Positions 47,893 to 58,020 of a DNA stretch of 64,000 bases are shown piece by piece. Within the stretch, counting starts at the first letter, position 1, and the number at the start of each line of letters is the position of its first letter. The notes beneath the pieces are model-generated. The model was given only the letters and a program-made list of their open reading frames with translations. It was not told where the DNA came from and ran no database searches. Position numbers and translations under genes: made by a program. Location of the stretch: assembly GCA_001897745.1 (NCBI GenBank), contig MKUH01000024.1:142380-206379 (forward strand), in the 5' to 3' direction. The stretch comes from Candidatus Accumulibacter sp. 66-26 (GTDB lineage Bacteria; Pseudomonadota; Gammaproteobacteria; Burkholderiales; Rhodocyclaceae).

Positions 47893-48702
47893 TCAGCCGA
47901 AGCGGCCGGTGATGTAGTCTTCGGTCGCCTTCTTCTGCGGCTTGATGAAGATCTGGTCGGTGACGCCGAATTCGACCATTTCGCCTAGGTACATGTAGGC
48001 GGTGTAGTCGGAAACGCGCGCCGCCTGCTGCATGTTGTGCGTCACGATGAGGATGGTCACCTTCTCCTTCAGCTCGGTGATCAGTTCCTCGATGCTGCCG
48101 GTGGCGATCGGGTCGAGCGCCGAGGTCGGCTCGTCGAACAGCATCAGCTCCGGGTCGGTCGCCAGCGCGCGCGCGATGCACAGGCGCTGCTGCTGACCGC
48201 CCGAGAGGTTAGCCCCGAGTTCCTTGAGGCGGTCCTTCACCTCGTTCCACAGCGCCGCGCCGCGCAGCGCGGCCTCGACCTTGTCGTCGATCACCGAGCG
48301 CGTGCGTTCGCCGCGCACGCGCAGGCCGTAGGCGACGTTCTCGTAGATCGACTTGGGGAACGGATTCGGTTTCTGGAAGACCATGCTGATGCGCATGCGC
48401 ACCTCGATCGGATCGACCTGCGGCGACAGCAGATCGGTGCGGTCCGGGTGAAAGTCGATGCCGCCCTCGTAACGGTTGCCCGGGTAGAGGTCGTGCATGC
48501 GGTTGAAGCAGCGCAGATAGGTCGATTTGCCGCAGCCCGAGGGGCCGATCAGGGCAGTGACCTTCTTGTCGTACACCGGCATGTTGATGCCCTTGAGGGC
48601 GTGGAAGTTGCCGTAGTAGAAGTTCAGGTTACGGGCTTCGGCCTTGAGTGCGGGCGTCTGCTCGTGCAGTGCGGTTGCGGTCATTGGATTCACCATATTC
48701 AA
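47893..48702 (-). CDS. pstB: PstB, phosphate ABC transporter ATP-binding protein
   Basis: ATPase of the high-affinity phosphate importer PstSCAB. 269 residues. Walker [11 protein letters not shown]-loop [19 protein letters not shown], signature [15 protein letters not shown], Walker [14 protein letters not shown] and switch His in [14 protein letters not shown] are all intact. [15 protein letters not shown] and the end [21 protein letters not shown] are specific to PstB. Last gene of the operon, 7 bases after pstA. An ATG at 48684 is a possible later start. The usual downstream phoU is absent; rlmD follows after a terminator. Confidence 0.97.
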   Translation of the reverse strand: MNMVNPMTATALHEQTPALKAEARNLNFYYGNFHALKGINMPVYDKKVTALIGPSGCGKSTYLRCFNRMHDLYPGNRYEGGIDFHPDRTDLLSPQVDPIEVRMRISMVFQKPNPFPKSIYENVAYGLRVRGERTRSVIDDKVEAALRGAALWNEVKDRLKELGANLSGGQQQRLCIARALATDPELMLFDEPTSALDPIATGSIEELITELKEKVTILIVTHNMQQAARVSDYTAYMYLGEMVEFGVTDQIFIKPQKKATEDYITGRFG

Positions 48703-48709
48703 AGAATTC

Positions 48710-49633
48710 TCACCACTTGATGTTCTTGCGCAAGCGGTAGCGCAGCCAGATCGCCATGCCGTTCATGATCAGCGTCATCAGCACGAGGACGAAGCCGGCG
48801 GCGGCGGCATTGTTGAGGAAGGCCGCTTCGGGGCGCGAGGTCCAGTTGAACATCTGGATCGGCATCACGGTGAAGGGCGCGAACAGCCAGTCGAACAGCC
48901 CCGCCGCCGGCTCTCCCGTGAAGGGCGCGGAAGGCAGGAAGGCGATGAAGGTCAGCGCGCCGATGGTGATGATCGGCGCGGTTTCGCCGATCGCGCGCGC
49001 CATGCCGATGATCACCCCGGTCAGGATGCCGGCGCTCGAGTAGGGAACGATGTGATCGCGCACCACCTGCCAGGTCGTCGCGCCGCAGGCGTAGGCGCCC
49101 TCGCGGATGATCTGCGGAATGGCGCGGATGGCTTCGCGCGTGGCGACGATGACGATCGGCAGGATGAGCAGCGCCAGCGTCAGGCCGGCCGAGAGGATGC
49201 TTTGCCCGAGGCCGAAGGTGTAGACGAAGAGACCGAGGGCGAGCAGGCCGTAGATGATCGACGGCACGCCGGCGAGGTTGGTGATGTTGATCTCGATGAT
49301 GTCGGTAACCCAGTTCTTCGGCGCGTATTCCTCGAGATAGACGCCGGCCGCGACCCCGACCGGAACGGCGGCGAAGGCGGTGACGAACATGACCAGGGTC
49401 GACCCGACCCAGGCCGAGAGGATGCCCGCGTCGGCCGCGCGGCGCGACGGGAAGGAGAGGAAGAAATTGGCGTCGATCCGCGAAAAGCCCTTGATCGCCA
49501 TGTCGGCGAACAGCGCGGTGAAGGTCAGCACGCCGATCATCAGGGCCAGGATGCCCAACACGCCGAACATGAAGTCCCAGCGCTTGTGTGCGCCGATCAT
49601 GGCGCGCATCGCCTGAAGTTCTTGTTGATTCAT
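48710..49633 (-). CDS. pstA: PstA, phosphate ABC transporter permease
   Basis: Inner-membrane permease subunit, 307 residues with six TM helices. Seen: [27 protein letters not shown] for the first helix region in pieces, [38 protein letters not shown] coupling region ([20 protein letters not shown]), and the EAA-like loop [51 protein letters not shown] motif [12 protein letters not shown] follows. Lies between pstC (19 bases upstream) and pstB. Confidence 0.96.
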   Translation of the reverse strand: MNQQELQAMRAMIGAHKRWDFMFGVLGILALMIGVLTFTALFADMAIKGFSRIDANFFLSFPSRRAADAGILSAWVGSTLVMFVTAFAAVPVGVAAGVYLEEYAPKNWVTDIIEINITNLAGVPSIIYGLLALGLFVYTFGLGQSILSAGLTLALLILPIVIVATREAIRAIPQIIREGAYACGATTWQVVRDHIVPYSSAGILTGVIIGMARAIGETAPIITIGALTFIAFLPSAPFTGEPAAGLFDWLFAPFTVMPIQMFNWTSRPEAAFLNNAAAAGFVLVLMTLIMNGMAIWLRYRLRKNIKW

Positions 49634-49652
49634 TTTTGTGCGTCCCGAGGGC

Positions 49653-50612
49653 TCAGTACACTTCGCGGAAACGCTTCCGCATGTAGTAGCCGAGCAAATT
49701 GAACACCAGCGTCATCAGCATCAGGGTCAGGCCCGCCGCGAAGATCGTCTGGTAACCGATGCTGCCGTGCGGCAGGTCGCCGAGCGCAACCTGGACGATG
49801 AACGAGGTGATCGTCGCGCCCGGTTCGGTCGGATTGAAGGTGAGATTGGGCTGCATGCCGGCGGCGACGGCAAGGATCATCGTCTCGCCGACGGCGCGCG
49901 AGATGCCGAGGATGTAGGCCGAGGCGATGCCCGACGTGGCGGCCGGCATGACCACGCGCAGCGCGGTCTGCAGGCGCGTCGCGCCCATCGCGTAGGAGCC
50001 TTCGCGCAGCGCCATCGGCACGGCGCGCATGGCGTCCTCGGACAGCGAGGCGACGTAGGGAATGATCATGATGCCCATCACAATGCCGGCCGAAAGCAGG
50101 TTGAAGCCCGGCAGCTCGGGGAGAAAGTGCTGCAGCAGCGGGGTCAGGAAGACCAGCGCGAAATAGCCGTAGATGATGGTCGGCACGCCGCCGAGCAGCT
50201 CGAGGAAGGGCTTGGCCACCTCGCGCACGACGAAGGGCGCGAATTCCGAGAGGTAGATGGCGATGATGGTCCCGAGCGGAATCGCCACCAGCAGGGCGAC
50301 CGCGGAACTCGTCAGGGTGCCCGAGAGGAGCACCATGATGCCGTAGTGGGCGTCGTCGAAGAGCGGCGTCCATTGCGTGTCGAACAGGAAATCGCTGAAC
50401 GGAACGTGCTGGAAGAAGACCCAGGATTCGGTGATCAGGATGTAGACGATGGCGGCGGTCGTGAATACCGAGACGAAGGCCGCGAGAAACAGGATGGACT
50501 CGATCACGCGCTCCTTGAAATGGCGCGTCACGTCCTTCTTCAGGCGATCGCTGGGCTGGGACACGATGGGCAGGCCTTCGGCAGTCGATGCGATTGATGC
50601 GGTTGAACTCAT
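49653..50612 (-). CDS. pstC: PstC, phosphate ABC transporter permease
   Basis: Second permease of the Pst system, 319 residues, six TM helices after a cytoplasmic N-terminal stretch. Seen: ILFLAAFVSVFTTAAIVYILI, the coupling region EFAPFVVREVAKPFLELLGGVPTIIYGYFAL, AVPMALREGSYAMGATRLQTALRVVMPAATSG (pieces) and GISRAVGETMILAVAAG. ATG 50612 (MSSTAS) has AGGACT upstream and is preferred over an in-frame codon 14 residues earlier. Lies 78 bases after pstS. Confidence 0.95.
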   Translation of the reverse strand: MSSTASIASTAEGLPIVSQPSDRLKKDVTRHFKERVIESILFLAAFVSVFTTAAIVYILITESWVFFQHVPFSDFLFDTQWTPLFDDAHYGIMVLLSGTLTSSAVALLVAIPLGTIIAIYLSEFAPFVVREVAKPFLELLGGVPTIIYGYFALVFLTPLLQHFLPELPGFNLLSAGIVMGIMIIPYVASLSEDAMRAVPMALREGSYAMGATRLQTALRVVMPAATSGIASAYILGISRAVGETMILAVAAGMQPNLTFNPTEPGATITSFIVQVALGDLPHGSIGYQTIFAAGLTLMLMTLVFNLLGYYMRKRFREVY

Positions 50613-50690
50613 GGGCGAGTCCTGAATGATAGGTTTTGCAGCGGAGCGCAACAACCCCGGGGAAGGAACTCCCCGGGGCGCGGACGGAAC

Positions 50691-51686
50691 TTACTTGGCT
50701 TCGAGCTTCATCAGCTCTTCGATGGTCAGGCCGACCTTGTTTTCGCCGCCGAACTTGGTGCCCTTGGCGCGCTTCGCGAAATGGTCCAGGTTATAGGCGT
50801 AGGCCTTGGCGGGCAGCGGCACGTACTTCACTTCCTTGGTCAGCGCTTCGCCGTTCTTCATGTAGTACTCGACGAATTCCTTGACCTCGGGCTTCTCGGC
50901 CGACTTGGCATTGACGTAGATGAAGATCGGACGGGCGAGCGGCTGATAGGTGCCGTTGACCACGGTTTCCAGCGACGGGGCGACCGCCGCCTTGCCCGGC
51001 GCGACGACCGAAACGGCGGCCAGCTTTTCCTTGTTCTCGCTGTAGTAGGCGAAGCCGAAGTAGCCAAGGCCGCCGATGTCGCGCAAAACGCCCTGCACCA
51101 GCACGTTGTCGTCTTCCGACGCGGTGAAGTCGCCGCGCGTCGCCTTCGCCTTGCCATTGACGGCTTCGGTGAAGTACTCGAAGGTGCCCGAATCGGCGCC
51201 CGGACCGTAGAGCTTGAGAGGACGGTCCGGCCACGCCGGGTTGACCTGCTTCCAGCTGGTGATCTTGCCTTGCGCAGCGGGTTCCCAGATCGTCTTCAGC
51301 TCGGCGACGGTCATGTTCTTCGCCCAGGTGTTCTTCGGGTGGATGACGACAGTCAGCGCGTCGTAGGCAACCGGCAGTTCGAGGTACTCGACGCCGGCGG
51401 CCTTGCAGTCGTCCATTTCCTTCTTGGTGATCGGACGCGAGGCATCGGAGATGTCGGTCTCGCCGCGGCAGAACTTCTTGAAACCGCCACCCGTCCCGGA
51501 GATGCCGACGGTCACGCGAACGGCGTTCTTCTTGGATTTCTGGAAATCCTCGGCGACGGCCTCCGTGATCGGATACACCGTCGACGAACCGTCGATCTTG
51601 ACCAGCGCCTGAGCTTGCGCCAGACCGGAAGCGGAGACGCCGGCGAGGGCCAACGTCACGACAGCAGCGATTTTCGCGATCTTCAT
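50691..51686 (-). CDS. pstS: PstS, periplasmic phosphate-binding protein
   Basis: Secreted phosphate receptor of 331 residues. Signal peptide [20 protein letters not shown], cut near AQAQA. Seen: [19 protein letters not shown] (phosphate-binding Ser/Thr), [26 protein letters not shown], and [17 protein letters not shown] (binding loop SGT). Pattern matches the PstS subtype of proteobacteria with the SSTVYP motif. AAGGAG lies before the ATG at 51686. First gene of pstSCAB, with a likely Pho box 46-78 bases upstream. Regulators phoB/phoR are not in the window. Confidence 0.96.
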   Translation of the reverse strand: MKIAKIAAVVTLALAGVSASGLAQAQALVKIDGSSTVYPITEAVAEDFQKSKKNAVRVTVGISGTGGGFKKFCRGETDISDASRPITKKEMDDCKAAGVEYLELPVAYDALTVVIHPKNTWAKNMTVAELKTIWEPAAQGKITSWKQVNPAWPDRPLKLYGPGADSGTFEYFTEAVNGKAKATRGDFTASEDDNVLVQGVLRDIGGLGYFGFAYYSENKEKLAAVSVVAPGKAAVAPSLETVVNGTYQPLARPIFIYVNAKSAEKPEVKEFVEYYMKNGEALTKEVKYVPLPAKAYAYNLDHFAKRAKGTKFGGENKVGLTIEELMKLEAK

Positions 51687-51731
51687 GCAACACACTCCTT
51701 GGTAGATACTGCGTAGCAGCAAACGGAACGC

Positions 51732-51764
51732 AGTCTAGCCAGCGAATGTTACGCGTCTGTTACA
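51732..51764 (-). promoter_or_regulatory. Putative PhoB-dependent promoter (Pho box plus -10) of pstS
   Basis: Two 7-base direct repeats, TGTAACA and CGTAACA on the minus strand (51758-51764 and 51747-51753), separated by 4 bases: the 11-base period of a Pho box. Nine bases further on is TAGACT (51732-51737), a -10-like hexamer. No -35 is needed at PhoB-activated promoters. The repeats depart from the CTGTCAT consensus, so the call is tentative. Confidence 0.55.
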
Positions 51765-53144
51765 TCACGATGAAACCGCCTCACGCACGGCCTCCGCCAG
51801 CGTCTGCGCCGCCTCGAGGACGGTCGCGGCGTCGCGCCCCTCGACCATCACGCGCAGCAGCGGCTCGGTCCCGGAGGCACGCAGGAGCACCCGGCCGGAA
51901 CCGTCGAGCGTCGACTCGACGGCGCGCTGAGCGGCGGCGATATGCGGGTGGTCCTTCCATGGGAAGCCTTTGACCAGCGGCACGTTGATCAGCTTCTGCG
52001 GATACAGTTCGAGCCCGCCGAGCAGCGCACGCAGGTCGCCCCCCGCCTGACGCAGGGCACACAGGACCTGCAGCGCGGAGACGATGCCGTCGCCGGTGCT
52101 GTGCTTGTCGAGGCAGAGGATGTGGCCGGAGTTCTCGCCGCCGTACAGCCAGCCCTTCTCCTGCAGCATTTCCATGACGTAGCGGTCGCCGACCGCGGCG
52201 CGCGCGAAGGGGACGCCGAGTTCCTTGAGCCCGTGCTCGAAGGCGAGGTTGGTCATCAGCGTGCCGACCACGCCGGACACCGGCCCCTGGCGCAGGCGAC
52301 TGCGCACGATGGCGAAGAGCAGCTGGTCGCCGTCGTACAGATTGCCCTCGGCGTCGACCATCATGACGCGGTCGCCGTCGCCGTCGAGCGCGATGCCGAG
52401 GTCGGCCTGCTGCGCCAGGACGGCCTTGCGCAGCGCGGTCGGCGCCGTGGCGCCGACCTCGTCGTTGATGTTCAGACCGTTCGGTTCGGCGCCGACCGTA
52501 CTCACCTCGGCGCCCAGCTCGTGCAGGACGTGCGGGGCGATGTGGTAGGCCGCGCCGTGCGCGCAGTCGACGACGATCTTCAGGCCGCGCAGGTCGAGAT
52601 CGTTCGGGAAGGTGCTCTTGCAGAATTCGATGTAGCGTCCGGCGGCGTCGTTGATCCGCCGGGCGCGGCCGAGATCGGCCGACGGCACGCAGCCGAGCGG
52701 CGCGTTTTCGGCGGCCAGCACGGCGGCCTCGATCTCCGCCTCGAGCGAGTCGGGCAGCTTGGTGCCGTGCGCCGAGAAAAACTTGATCCCGTTGTCGTAG
52801 TAAGGGTTATGCGAGGCGGAAATGACGACTCCGACCTGCAGGCGCAGGGCGCGCGTCAGGTAGGCGATGGCCGGGGTCGGCATCGGGCCGACCAGGCAGA
52901 CGTCGACGCCGGCCGCCGCGAAGCCGGCCTCGAGGGCGGCCTCCAGCATGTAGCCGGAAATCCGCGTGTCCTTGCCGATCAGCACCGCCGGCCGTTCGCC
53001 CGCCTTGAGCTGGGCGCGCGCCGACTCGTGCGCGACCAGCACCTTGCCCGCCGAGTAGCCGAGGCGCATCACGAAATCCGGCGTGATCGGCGCTTCGCCG
53101 ACGCGACCGCGCACGCCGTCCGTACCGAAATACTTTCTTGTCAT
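51765..53144 (-). CDS. glmM: GlmM, phosphoglucosamine mutase
   Basis: Converts glucosamine-6-P to glucosamine-1-P for UDP-GlcNAc, a precursor of peptidoglycan and LPS. 459 residues. Seen: [26 protein letters not shown] (pieces), the phosphoserine loop [16 protein letters not shown] (S111), the metal loop [13 protein letters not shown], the sugar-binding GGENSGH and phosphate-binding [15 protein letters not shown]. In many proteobacteria glmM directly follows folP; here an opposite-strand gene separates them. The pstS promoter begins at its stop codon. Confidence 0.96.
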   Translation of the reverse strand: MTRKYFGTDGVRGRVGEAPITPDFVMRLGYSAGKVLVAHESARAQLKAGERPAVLIGKDTRISGYMLEAALEAGFAAAGVDVCLVGPMPTPAIAYLTRALRLQVGVVISASHNPYYDNGIKFFSAHGTKLPDSLEAEIEAAVLAAENAPLGCVPSADLGRARRINDAAGRYIEFCKSTFPNDLDLRGLKIVVDCAHGAAYHIAPHVLHELGAEVSTVGAEPNGLNINDEVGATAPTALRKAVLAQQADLGIALDGDGDRVMMVDAEGNLYDGDQLLFAIVRSRLRQGPVSGVVGTLMTNLAFEHGLKELGVPFARAAVGDRYVMEMLQEKGWLYGGENSGHILCLDKHSTGDGIVSALQVLCALRQAGGDLRALLGGLELYPQKLINVPLVKGFPWKDHPHIAAAQRAVESTLDGSGRVLLRASGTEPLLRVMVEGRDAATVLEAAQTLAEAVREAVSS

Positions 53145-53255
53145 TTCACTCTCCCGGCGGCCGCAGACGCGGTCCGGCTCCAGCCAAAGACCGTCATTCT
53201 ACTGAAACGATGCGAATCTAGACTAGGAATCCCGCATTCAAGGCCCTCTTCCATC

Positions 53256-55097
53256 ATGGTCGAAGCTCCGATCCTGCCCTTGCCCCTACCGCCCAGGCCC
53301 GCACCAGCGCGCGCCGAGAGCGCCCATCTCTGTCTGGTTGGCGGCGAAGCCGACCTGCTCCGCTCCTTCATCGAGAACGACCGGCTCAGCGCCGTCTTCC
53401 AGCCGATCATCGACTTCCGCGCGCACGCCTATTTCGCCTTCGAAGGCCTGATCCGCGGCCCACAGGGGACGCCCTACCACATGCCGCAGACGCTCTTCGA
53501 AGCGGCCGATCGACACGGGCTGCGCCAGGAACTGGAGCGTGCCTGCCGGGAAGCTGTGTTCCGTGCCTTCGCCAGGCTGCAGCTGCCGGGCAAGCTGTTC
53601 ATCAACGCCAGCCCCGACAGCCTCGACGACGCTGCCTTCCGCAACGGCGGCACGCTCGAGCTGCTGCGCCGCATCGGCCTTGCCCCGAGTCGGGTGGTCA
53701 TCGAGCTGACCGAGAACCAGCGCGTCACCGACTTTCCGGCCATCCAACAGACGCTGGCCCACTATCGCAGCCTCGGCTACCAGATCGCCATCGACGATCT
53801 CGGCGAAGGTTTCGCCAACCTGCGCATGTGGTCGGAAGTGAAGCCCGATTACGTCAAGATCGACCGCCACTTCATCGGCGGCATCGCCGACGACCACCTC
53901 AAATTCCAGTTCGTGAAGGCCATGCAGGACCTCGCCGAAACCTGCTCGGCGCGCATCATCGCCGAGGGCATCGAAACCGAGGCCGATTGCCTGGCCGTGC
54001 GCGACCTCGGCATCGCCTGCGGGCAGGGCTATCTGATCGCCGTGCCGACCGCCGCACCGCGTCCGATTCCGAGCGAAACCATGGTCGGCATCATGAACCG
54101 GCGCAACATCATCGTTTTCCCGAGCGGCGCGGCGCAGAGCGGCAACGTCACGGTGCGCAGCCTGGCGCGGCCGATTTCGCCGGTCACGCCGGAAACCGGC
54201 AACGACGAGGTTTACCGGCGCTTCGAGGCCGAACCCGGCCTTTTCTCGCTGCCCGTCGTGGTCGCCGGCGTCCCGCTCGGACTCATCAACCGCCACGCCC
54301 TGATCGACCGCTTCGCCCGTCCGTACAGCCGCGAACTGTTCGGACGCAAGTCATGCACGCAGTTCATGGACCCGCTGCCGCTGATCATCAACGAGGATTC
54401 GACGGTGCAGGAAGTCGGCCTGCTGATCAGCCGCTCGGCGCACCGCCACCTCTACGACGGCTTCGTCGTCACCGACAACGGCAAGTACCTGGGCGTCGGC
54501 AGCGCGCACGACCTGATGGGCATGATCACCGAACTGCAGATCCAGGCCGCGCGCTACGCCAACCCGCTCACCCAGCTGCCGGGCAACGTGCCGATCAACG
54601 AACACATCGACCGCCTGCTGCACAACGGCATCGCCTTCATCGCCGCCTACTGCGACATCGACCACTTCAAGCCCTTCAACGACGCCTACGGCTATCGCAA
54701 GGGCGACGACCTGATTCAGGTGCTCGCCAGCATCCTCGGCGACGTCGCCGACGCGCAACTCGACTTCGTCGGCCACATCGGCGGCGACGACTTCATGGTG
54801 CTATTCCAGAGTCCCGACTGGGAGGTGCGCTGCGCACAGGCGCTGCGGCTTTTCGACGAACGCGTCGGCCTCGTGCTGAAGCCCGAGGATCTGCGCAATG
54901 GCGGCTATACGGGCGAAAACCGGCGCGGCGAGCCGGTCTTCCACCCGGCCCCGACGCTGTCGATCGGCGCCCTGCCGATCGCCGCGGGTGCCTTCGAGTC
55001 GCATCAGGAAATTTCCTCGACCGCCGCCGACGCCAAGAAGCACGCCAAGAAAATCCCCGGCAGCAGCCTCTTCATCGAGCGCCGGCGCCGCACCTAG
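53256..55097 (+). CDS. EAL-CBS-GGDEF c-di-GMP signalling protein
   Basis: 613 residues, soluble. Order: EAL domain about 35-270, CBS-pair region about 300-430, degenerate-looking GGDEF domain about 435-610. The EAL active site is complete: E63 in FEGLIR, N117 in FINASP, E153 in ELTEN, DD in AIDDLGEGFANL (180-181), K201 in VKIDRHFI, AEGIET (236-241), so phosphodiesterase activity is likely. The C-terminal domain carries GGDDF (509-513) instead of GG(D/E)EF, possibly still active or regulatory; CBS domains suggest nucleotide sensing. Start ATG 53256; the open frame upstream is antisense to glmM. Lies on the opposite strand between glmM and folP. Confidence 0.9.
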   Translation: MVEAPILPLPLPPRPAPARAESAHLCLVGGEADLLRSFIENDRLSAVFQPIIDFRAHAYFAFEGLIRGPQGTPYHMPQTLFEAADRHGLRQELERACREAVFRAFARLQLPGKLFINASPDSLDDAAFRNGGTLELLRRIGLAPSRVVIELTENQRVTDFPAIQQTLAHYRSLGYQIAIDDLGEGFANLRMWSEVKPDYVKIDRHFIGGIADDHLKFQFVKAMQDLAETCSARIIAEGIETEADCLAVRDLGIACGQGYLIAVPTAAPRPIPSETMVGIMNRRNIIVFPSGAAQSGNVTVRSLARPISPVTPETGNDEVYRRFEAEPGLFSLPVVVAGVPLGLINRHALIDRFARPYSRELFGRKSCTQFMDPLPLIINEDSTVQEVGLLISRSAHRHLYDGFVVTDNGKYLGVGSAHDLMGMITELQIQAARYANPLTQLPGNVPINEHIDRLLHNGIAFIAAYCDIDHFKPFNDAYGYRKGDDLIQVLASILGDVADAQLDFVGHIGGDDFMVLFQSPDWEVRCAQALRLFDERVGLVLKPEDLRNGGYTGENRRGEPVFHPAPTLSIGALPIAAGAFESHQEISSTAADAKKHAKKIPGSSLFIERRRRT

Positions 55098-55152
55098 ACA
55101 CAGCCTCCGGGTGACGCACGAGGGGCGCTGAAGCCGTCCGCCCGCCGCCGGC

Positions 55153-55974
55153 TCAGAGGCCTTCGAGCGCCTGCCAGACGGCCAGCGCGTCGCGTGTCTC
55201 CGCCACGTCATGCACGCGGATGATGCGCGCGCCGCGCTGCGCCGCGAGCAGCGCGGCCGACAGGCTGGCGCCCAGACGCTGCCCGACGGGCCGCCCGGTG
55301 ATGCCGCCAAGCATCGACTTGCGCGACATGCCGGCGAGCACCGGCAACCCGTCGACGGTCGTCGCAGGCAAGTGGCGCAATAGCTCCAGATTGTGTGCCA
55401 GGGTCTTGCCGAAACCGAAGCCCGGATCGAGCACCAGCCGGTCGTCGGCGATGCCGGCGCCCCGCGCCGCCGCCACCCGCGCTTCGAGAAACCCCCGCAC
55501 TTCGGCCACGACGTCATCGTAGTCCGGTTGCTGCTGCATGCTCAGCGGCTCGCCCTGCATGTGCATCAGGCAGACCGCGCAATCGCTCTGCGCCACCGCT
55601 TCCAGCGCGCCGGGCATGCGCAGGCCGTAGATGTCGTTGATCATCGCCGCACCGTGCGCGAGCGCCGCCTGCATCACCTCCGGCTTGTAGGTGTCGATCG
55701 AGAGCGGCACGCCGCAGCCGTCGAGCGCCTTGAGCACCGGCAGCAGCCGGCGCAACTCCTCGTCGAGCGGGGTCGGGATCGCGCCGGGACGCGACGACTC
55801 GGCGCCGAGGTCGAGCAGGTCCGCGCCGGCCTCGATCTGGCGATGCGCGTGGGCGATCACGCGCTCGGCGTCGCTCGCCACGCCGTCGCCCGAGAAGGAA
55901 TCCGGCGTGAGATTGACGATGCCCATGACCAGCGGACGGTCGAGGGCAAGTTGGAATTTTCCGCAGCGAAGCAT
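55153..55974 (-). CDS. folP: FolP, dihydropteroate synthase
   Basis: Joins p-aminobenzoate to hydroxymethyl-dihydropterin diphosphate in folate synthesis, the target of sulfonamides. 273 residues. Seen: VMGIVNLTPDSFSGDG, DLGAESSRPGAIP (pyrophosphate site), SIDTYKPEVMQAAL, MINDIYGLR, LDPGFGFGKTLAHNL, LAGMSRKSMLG and the final RVHDVAETRDAL. The ATG at 55974 follows the poly-T end of the hairpin after ftsH by about 13 bases, so some transcripts from ftsH may stop before it. The expected partner glmM is separated by the EAL gene. Confidence 0.96.
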   Translation of the reverse strand: MLRCGKFQLALDRPLVMGIVNLTPDSFSGDGVASDAERVIAHAHRQIEAGADLLDLGAESSRPGAIPTPLDEELRRLLPVLKALDGCGVPLSIDTYKPEVMQAALAHGAAMINDIYGLRMPGALEAVAQSDCAVCLMHMQGEPLSMQQQPDYDDVVAEVRGFLEARVAAARGAGIADDRLVLDPGFGFGKTLAHNLELLRHLPATTVDGLPVLAGMSRKSMLGGITGRPVGQRLGASLSAALLAAQRGARIIRVHDVAETRDALAVWQALEGL

Positions 55975-55985
55975 GATTGTCCGAC

Positions 55986-56019
55986 GTAAAAAAACCGGGG
56001 GAGCCTCGCTCCCCCGGTT
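55986..56019 (-). terminator. Terminator between ftsH and folP
   Basis: AACCGGGGGAG / CTCCCCCGGTT stem (55993-56003, 56009-56019) with a 5-base loop; on the minus strand it is followed by a T7 run directly before the folP start. Acts between two genes of the same direction. Confidence 0.85.
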
Positions 56020-56037
56020 GCTGGTGAATGATCCGGC

Positions 56038-57921
56038 TCAGGCCGGTGCCGTGGCGTTCGGCGCGGCGCCCGGCGCATTGCTGTCCGGCTTGTTCGCGGC
56101 CACCGGCTGCGGCGCCTTCGGCGGGCGCGGCGGGCGGCCGGCCATGATGTCGTCGATCTGGTCGGCATCGATGGTTTCCCATTCGAGCAGCGCGGCGGTC
56201 ATCGCCTCGACCTTGTCGCGGTTCTCGTCGAGCAGGCGGCGCGCCAGCGCGTACTGTTCGTCGATGATGCGGCGGATTTCGGCATCGACCTTCTGCATCG
56301 TCGCCTCGGAGACGTTCTTGTGCGTCGTCACCGAGCGGCCGAGGAAGACTTCGCCCTCGTTCTCGCCGTAGACCATCGGGCCGAGCGCGTCGGACATGCC
56401 GTAGCGCGTGACCATGTCGCGCACCATCTGCGTCGCCCGCTCGAAGTCGTTGGAAGCGCCGGTGGTCATCTGGTTCATGAACAGTTCCTCGGCGATGCGG
56501 CCGCCGAAGAGCACCGCGACGCGGCTCATGAGATAGACGCGGTCGTAGGCGTAGCGATCCTCTTCCGGCAGCTGCATGGTGACGCCGAGCGCGCGGCCGC
56601 GCGGGATGATCGTGACCTTGTGCACCGGATCGGATTTCGGCACCAGCTTGGCGACGACGGCGTGACCGGACTCGTGGTAGGCGGTGTTGCGCTTCTCTTC
56701 CTCGTTCATGACCATGCTGCGGCGCTCGGCGCCCATCATGATCTTGTCCTTGGCCTTCTCGAAGTCTTCCATGTCGACCAGACGCTTGCTGGCGCGGGCG
56801 GCGAACAGCGCCGCCTCGTTCACCAGGTTGGCGAGATCGGCACCGGAAAAGCCGGGCGTGCCGCGCGCGATGATGTCCGCCTTGACGTCGGGCGACAGCG
56901 GCACCTTGCGCATGTGCACGACGAGAATCTGCTCGCGGCCGCGGATGTCGGGCAGCGGCACGATGACCTGGCGGTCGAAACGGCCCGGGCGCATGAGCGC
57001 CGGGTCGAGGACGTCCGGGCGGTTGGTCGCGGCGATCACGATGACGCCGACGCTGCCCTCGAAGCCGTCCATCTCGACCAGCATCTGGTTCAGCGTCTGC
57101 TCGCGCTCGTCGTTGCCGCCGCCGAGACCGGCGCCGCGCTGACGGCCGACCGCGTCCAGTTCGTCAATAAAGATGATGCACGGCGCGTGCTTCTTGGCGT
57201 TCTCGAACATGTCGCGCACGCGCGCGGCGCCGACGCCGACGAACATCTCGACGAAATCGGAGCCGGAAATCGAGAAGAAAGGCACCTTGGCCTCGCCGGC
57301 GATGGCCTTGGCGAGCAAGGTCTTGCCGGTCCCCGGATTGCCGACCAGCAGCACGCCCTTGGGGATGCGCCCGCCGAGCTTCTGGAACTTGGACGGGTCG
57401 CGCAGGAAATCGACGAGTTCGGAGACTTCCTCCTTGGCTTCGTCGCAACCGGCGACGTCGGCAAAGGTGATGGTGTTGCTCGACTCGTCAAGCAGGCGCG
57501 CCTTGCTCTTGCCGAACGAGAAGGCGCCGCCGCGCCCGCCGCCCTGCATCTGGCGCATGAAGAAGACCCAGACGCCGATCAGGAGCAACATCGGGAACCA
57601 CGAGACGAAGAGGTTCATCAGGAAGGAGGGCTCCTCTTCCGGACGTGCCTCGATCTTGACGCCGTACTTCAGCAGGTCGGAGACCATCCACAGGTCGGGC
57701 GGCGAATAGGAGGTCAGCTTCTTGCCGTCGATGGTCGTCGCCTTGAGCACGCGGCCCTCGATGACGACCTTGGCGATCCGCCCCTGCGTCACTTCCTCGA
57801 GAAACTGCGAATACTCCATCGCCGACTGCGCGACCTGGCGATTGTTGAACTGGTTGAAGACGGTCATCAGCACGAGACCGATCACCAGCCACACCGCCAG
57901 ATTCTTGAACATGTTATTCAA
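56038..57921 (-). CDS. ftsH: FtsH, membrane-bound ATP-dependent zinc metalloprotease
   Basis: Hexameric AAA+ protease of the inner membrane that degrades regulatory and misassembled membrane proteins. 627 residues: TM1 about 8-25, small periplasmic domain, TM2 about 101-122, AAA domain with Walker A GNPGTGKT (194-201) and [12 protein letters not shown] region [22 protein letters not shown], and protease with zinc motif HESGH. Walker A reads GNPG where the E. coli protein has GPPG, a mild variation. The C-terminal tail is Pro/Ala/Asn-rich. An ATG at 57912 is an alternative start. Lies 99 bases after rlmE. Confidence 0.97.
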   Translation of the reverse strand: MNNMFKNLAVWLVIGLVLMTVFNQFNNRQVAQSAMEYSQFLEEVTQGRIAKVVIEGRVLKATTIDGKKLTSYSPPDLWMVSDLLKYGVKIEARPEEEPSFLMNLFVSWFPMLLLIGVWVFFMRQMQGGGRGGAFSFGKSKARLLDESSNTITFADVAGCDEAKEEVSELVDFLRDPSKFQKLGGRIPKGVLLVGNPGTGKTLLAKAIAGEAKVPFFSISGSDFVEMFVGVGAARVRDMFENAKKHAPCIIFIDELDAVGRQRGAGLGGGNDEREQTLNQMLVEMDGFEGSVGVIVIAATNRPDVLDPALMRPGRFDRQVIVPLPDIRGREQILVVHMRKVPLSPDVKADIIARGTPGFSGADLANLVNEAALFAARASKRLVDMEDFEKAKDKIMMGAERRSMVMNEEEKRNTAYHESGHAVVAKLVPKSDPVHKVTIIPRGRALGVTMQLPEEDRYAYDRVYLMSRVAVLFGGRIAEELFMNQMTTGASNDFERATQMVRDMVTRYGMSDALGPMVYGENEGEVFLGRSVTTHKNVSEATMQKVDAEIRRIIDEQYALARRLLDENRDKVEAMTAALLEWETIDADQIDDIMAGRPPRPPKAPQPVAANKPDSNAPGAAPNATAPA

Positions 57922-58020
57922 TGCTGCACCTCTTCATCGTTGCGAACGCGGGGAAAATCGCCCCGGAACGGCATGGAACCTGCCAAAAGCCTCATTCTAA
58001 ACCGATTCGCCGCCGGCCAC

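Noticed and set aside
51942..53255. N-terminal extension of the EAL-CBS-GGDEF gene
   Set aside because: The frame is open upstream only because it is antisense to glmM; domain homology begins soon after the ATG at 53256.
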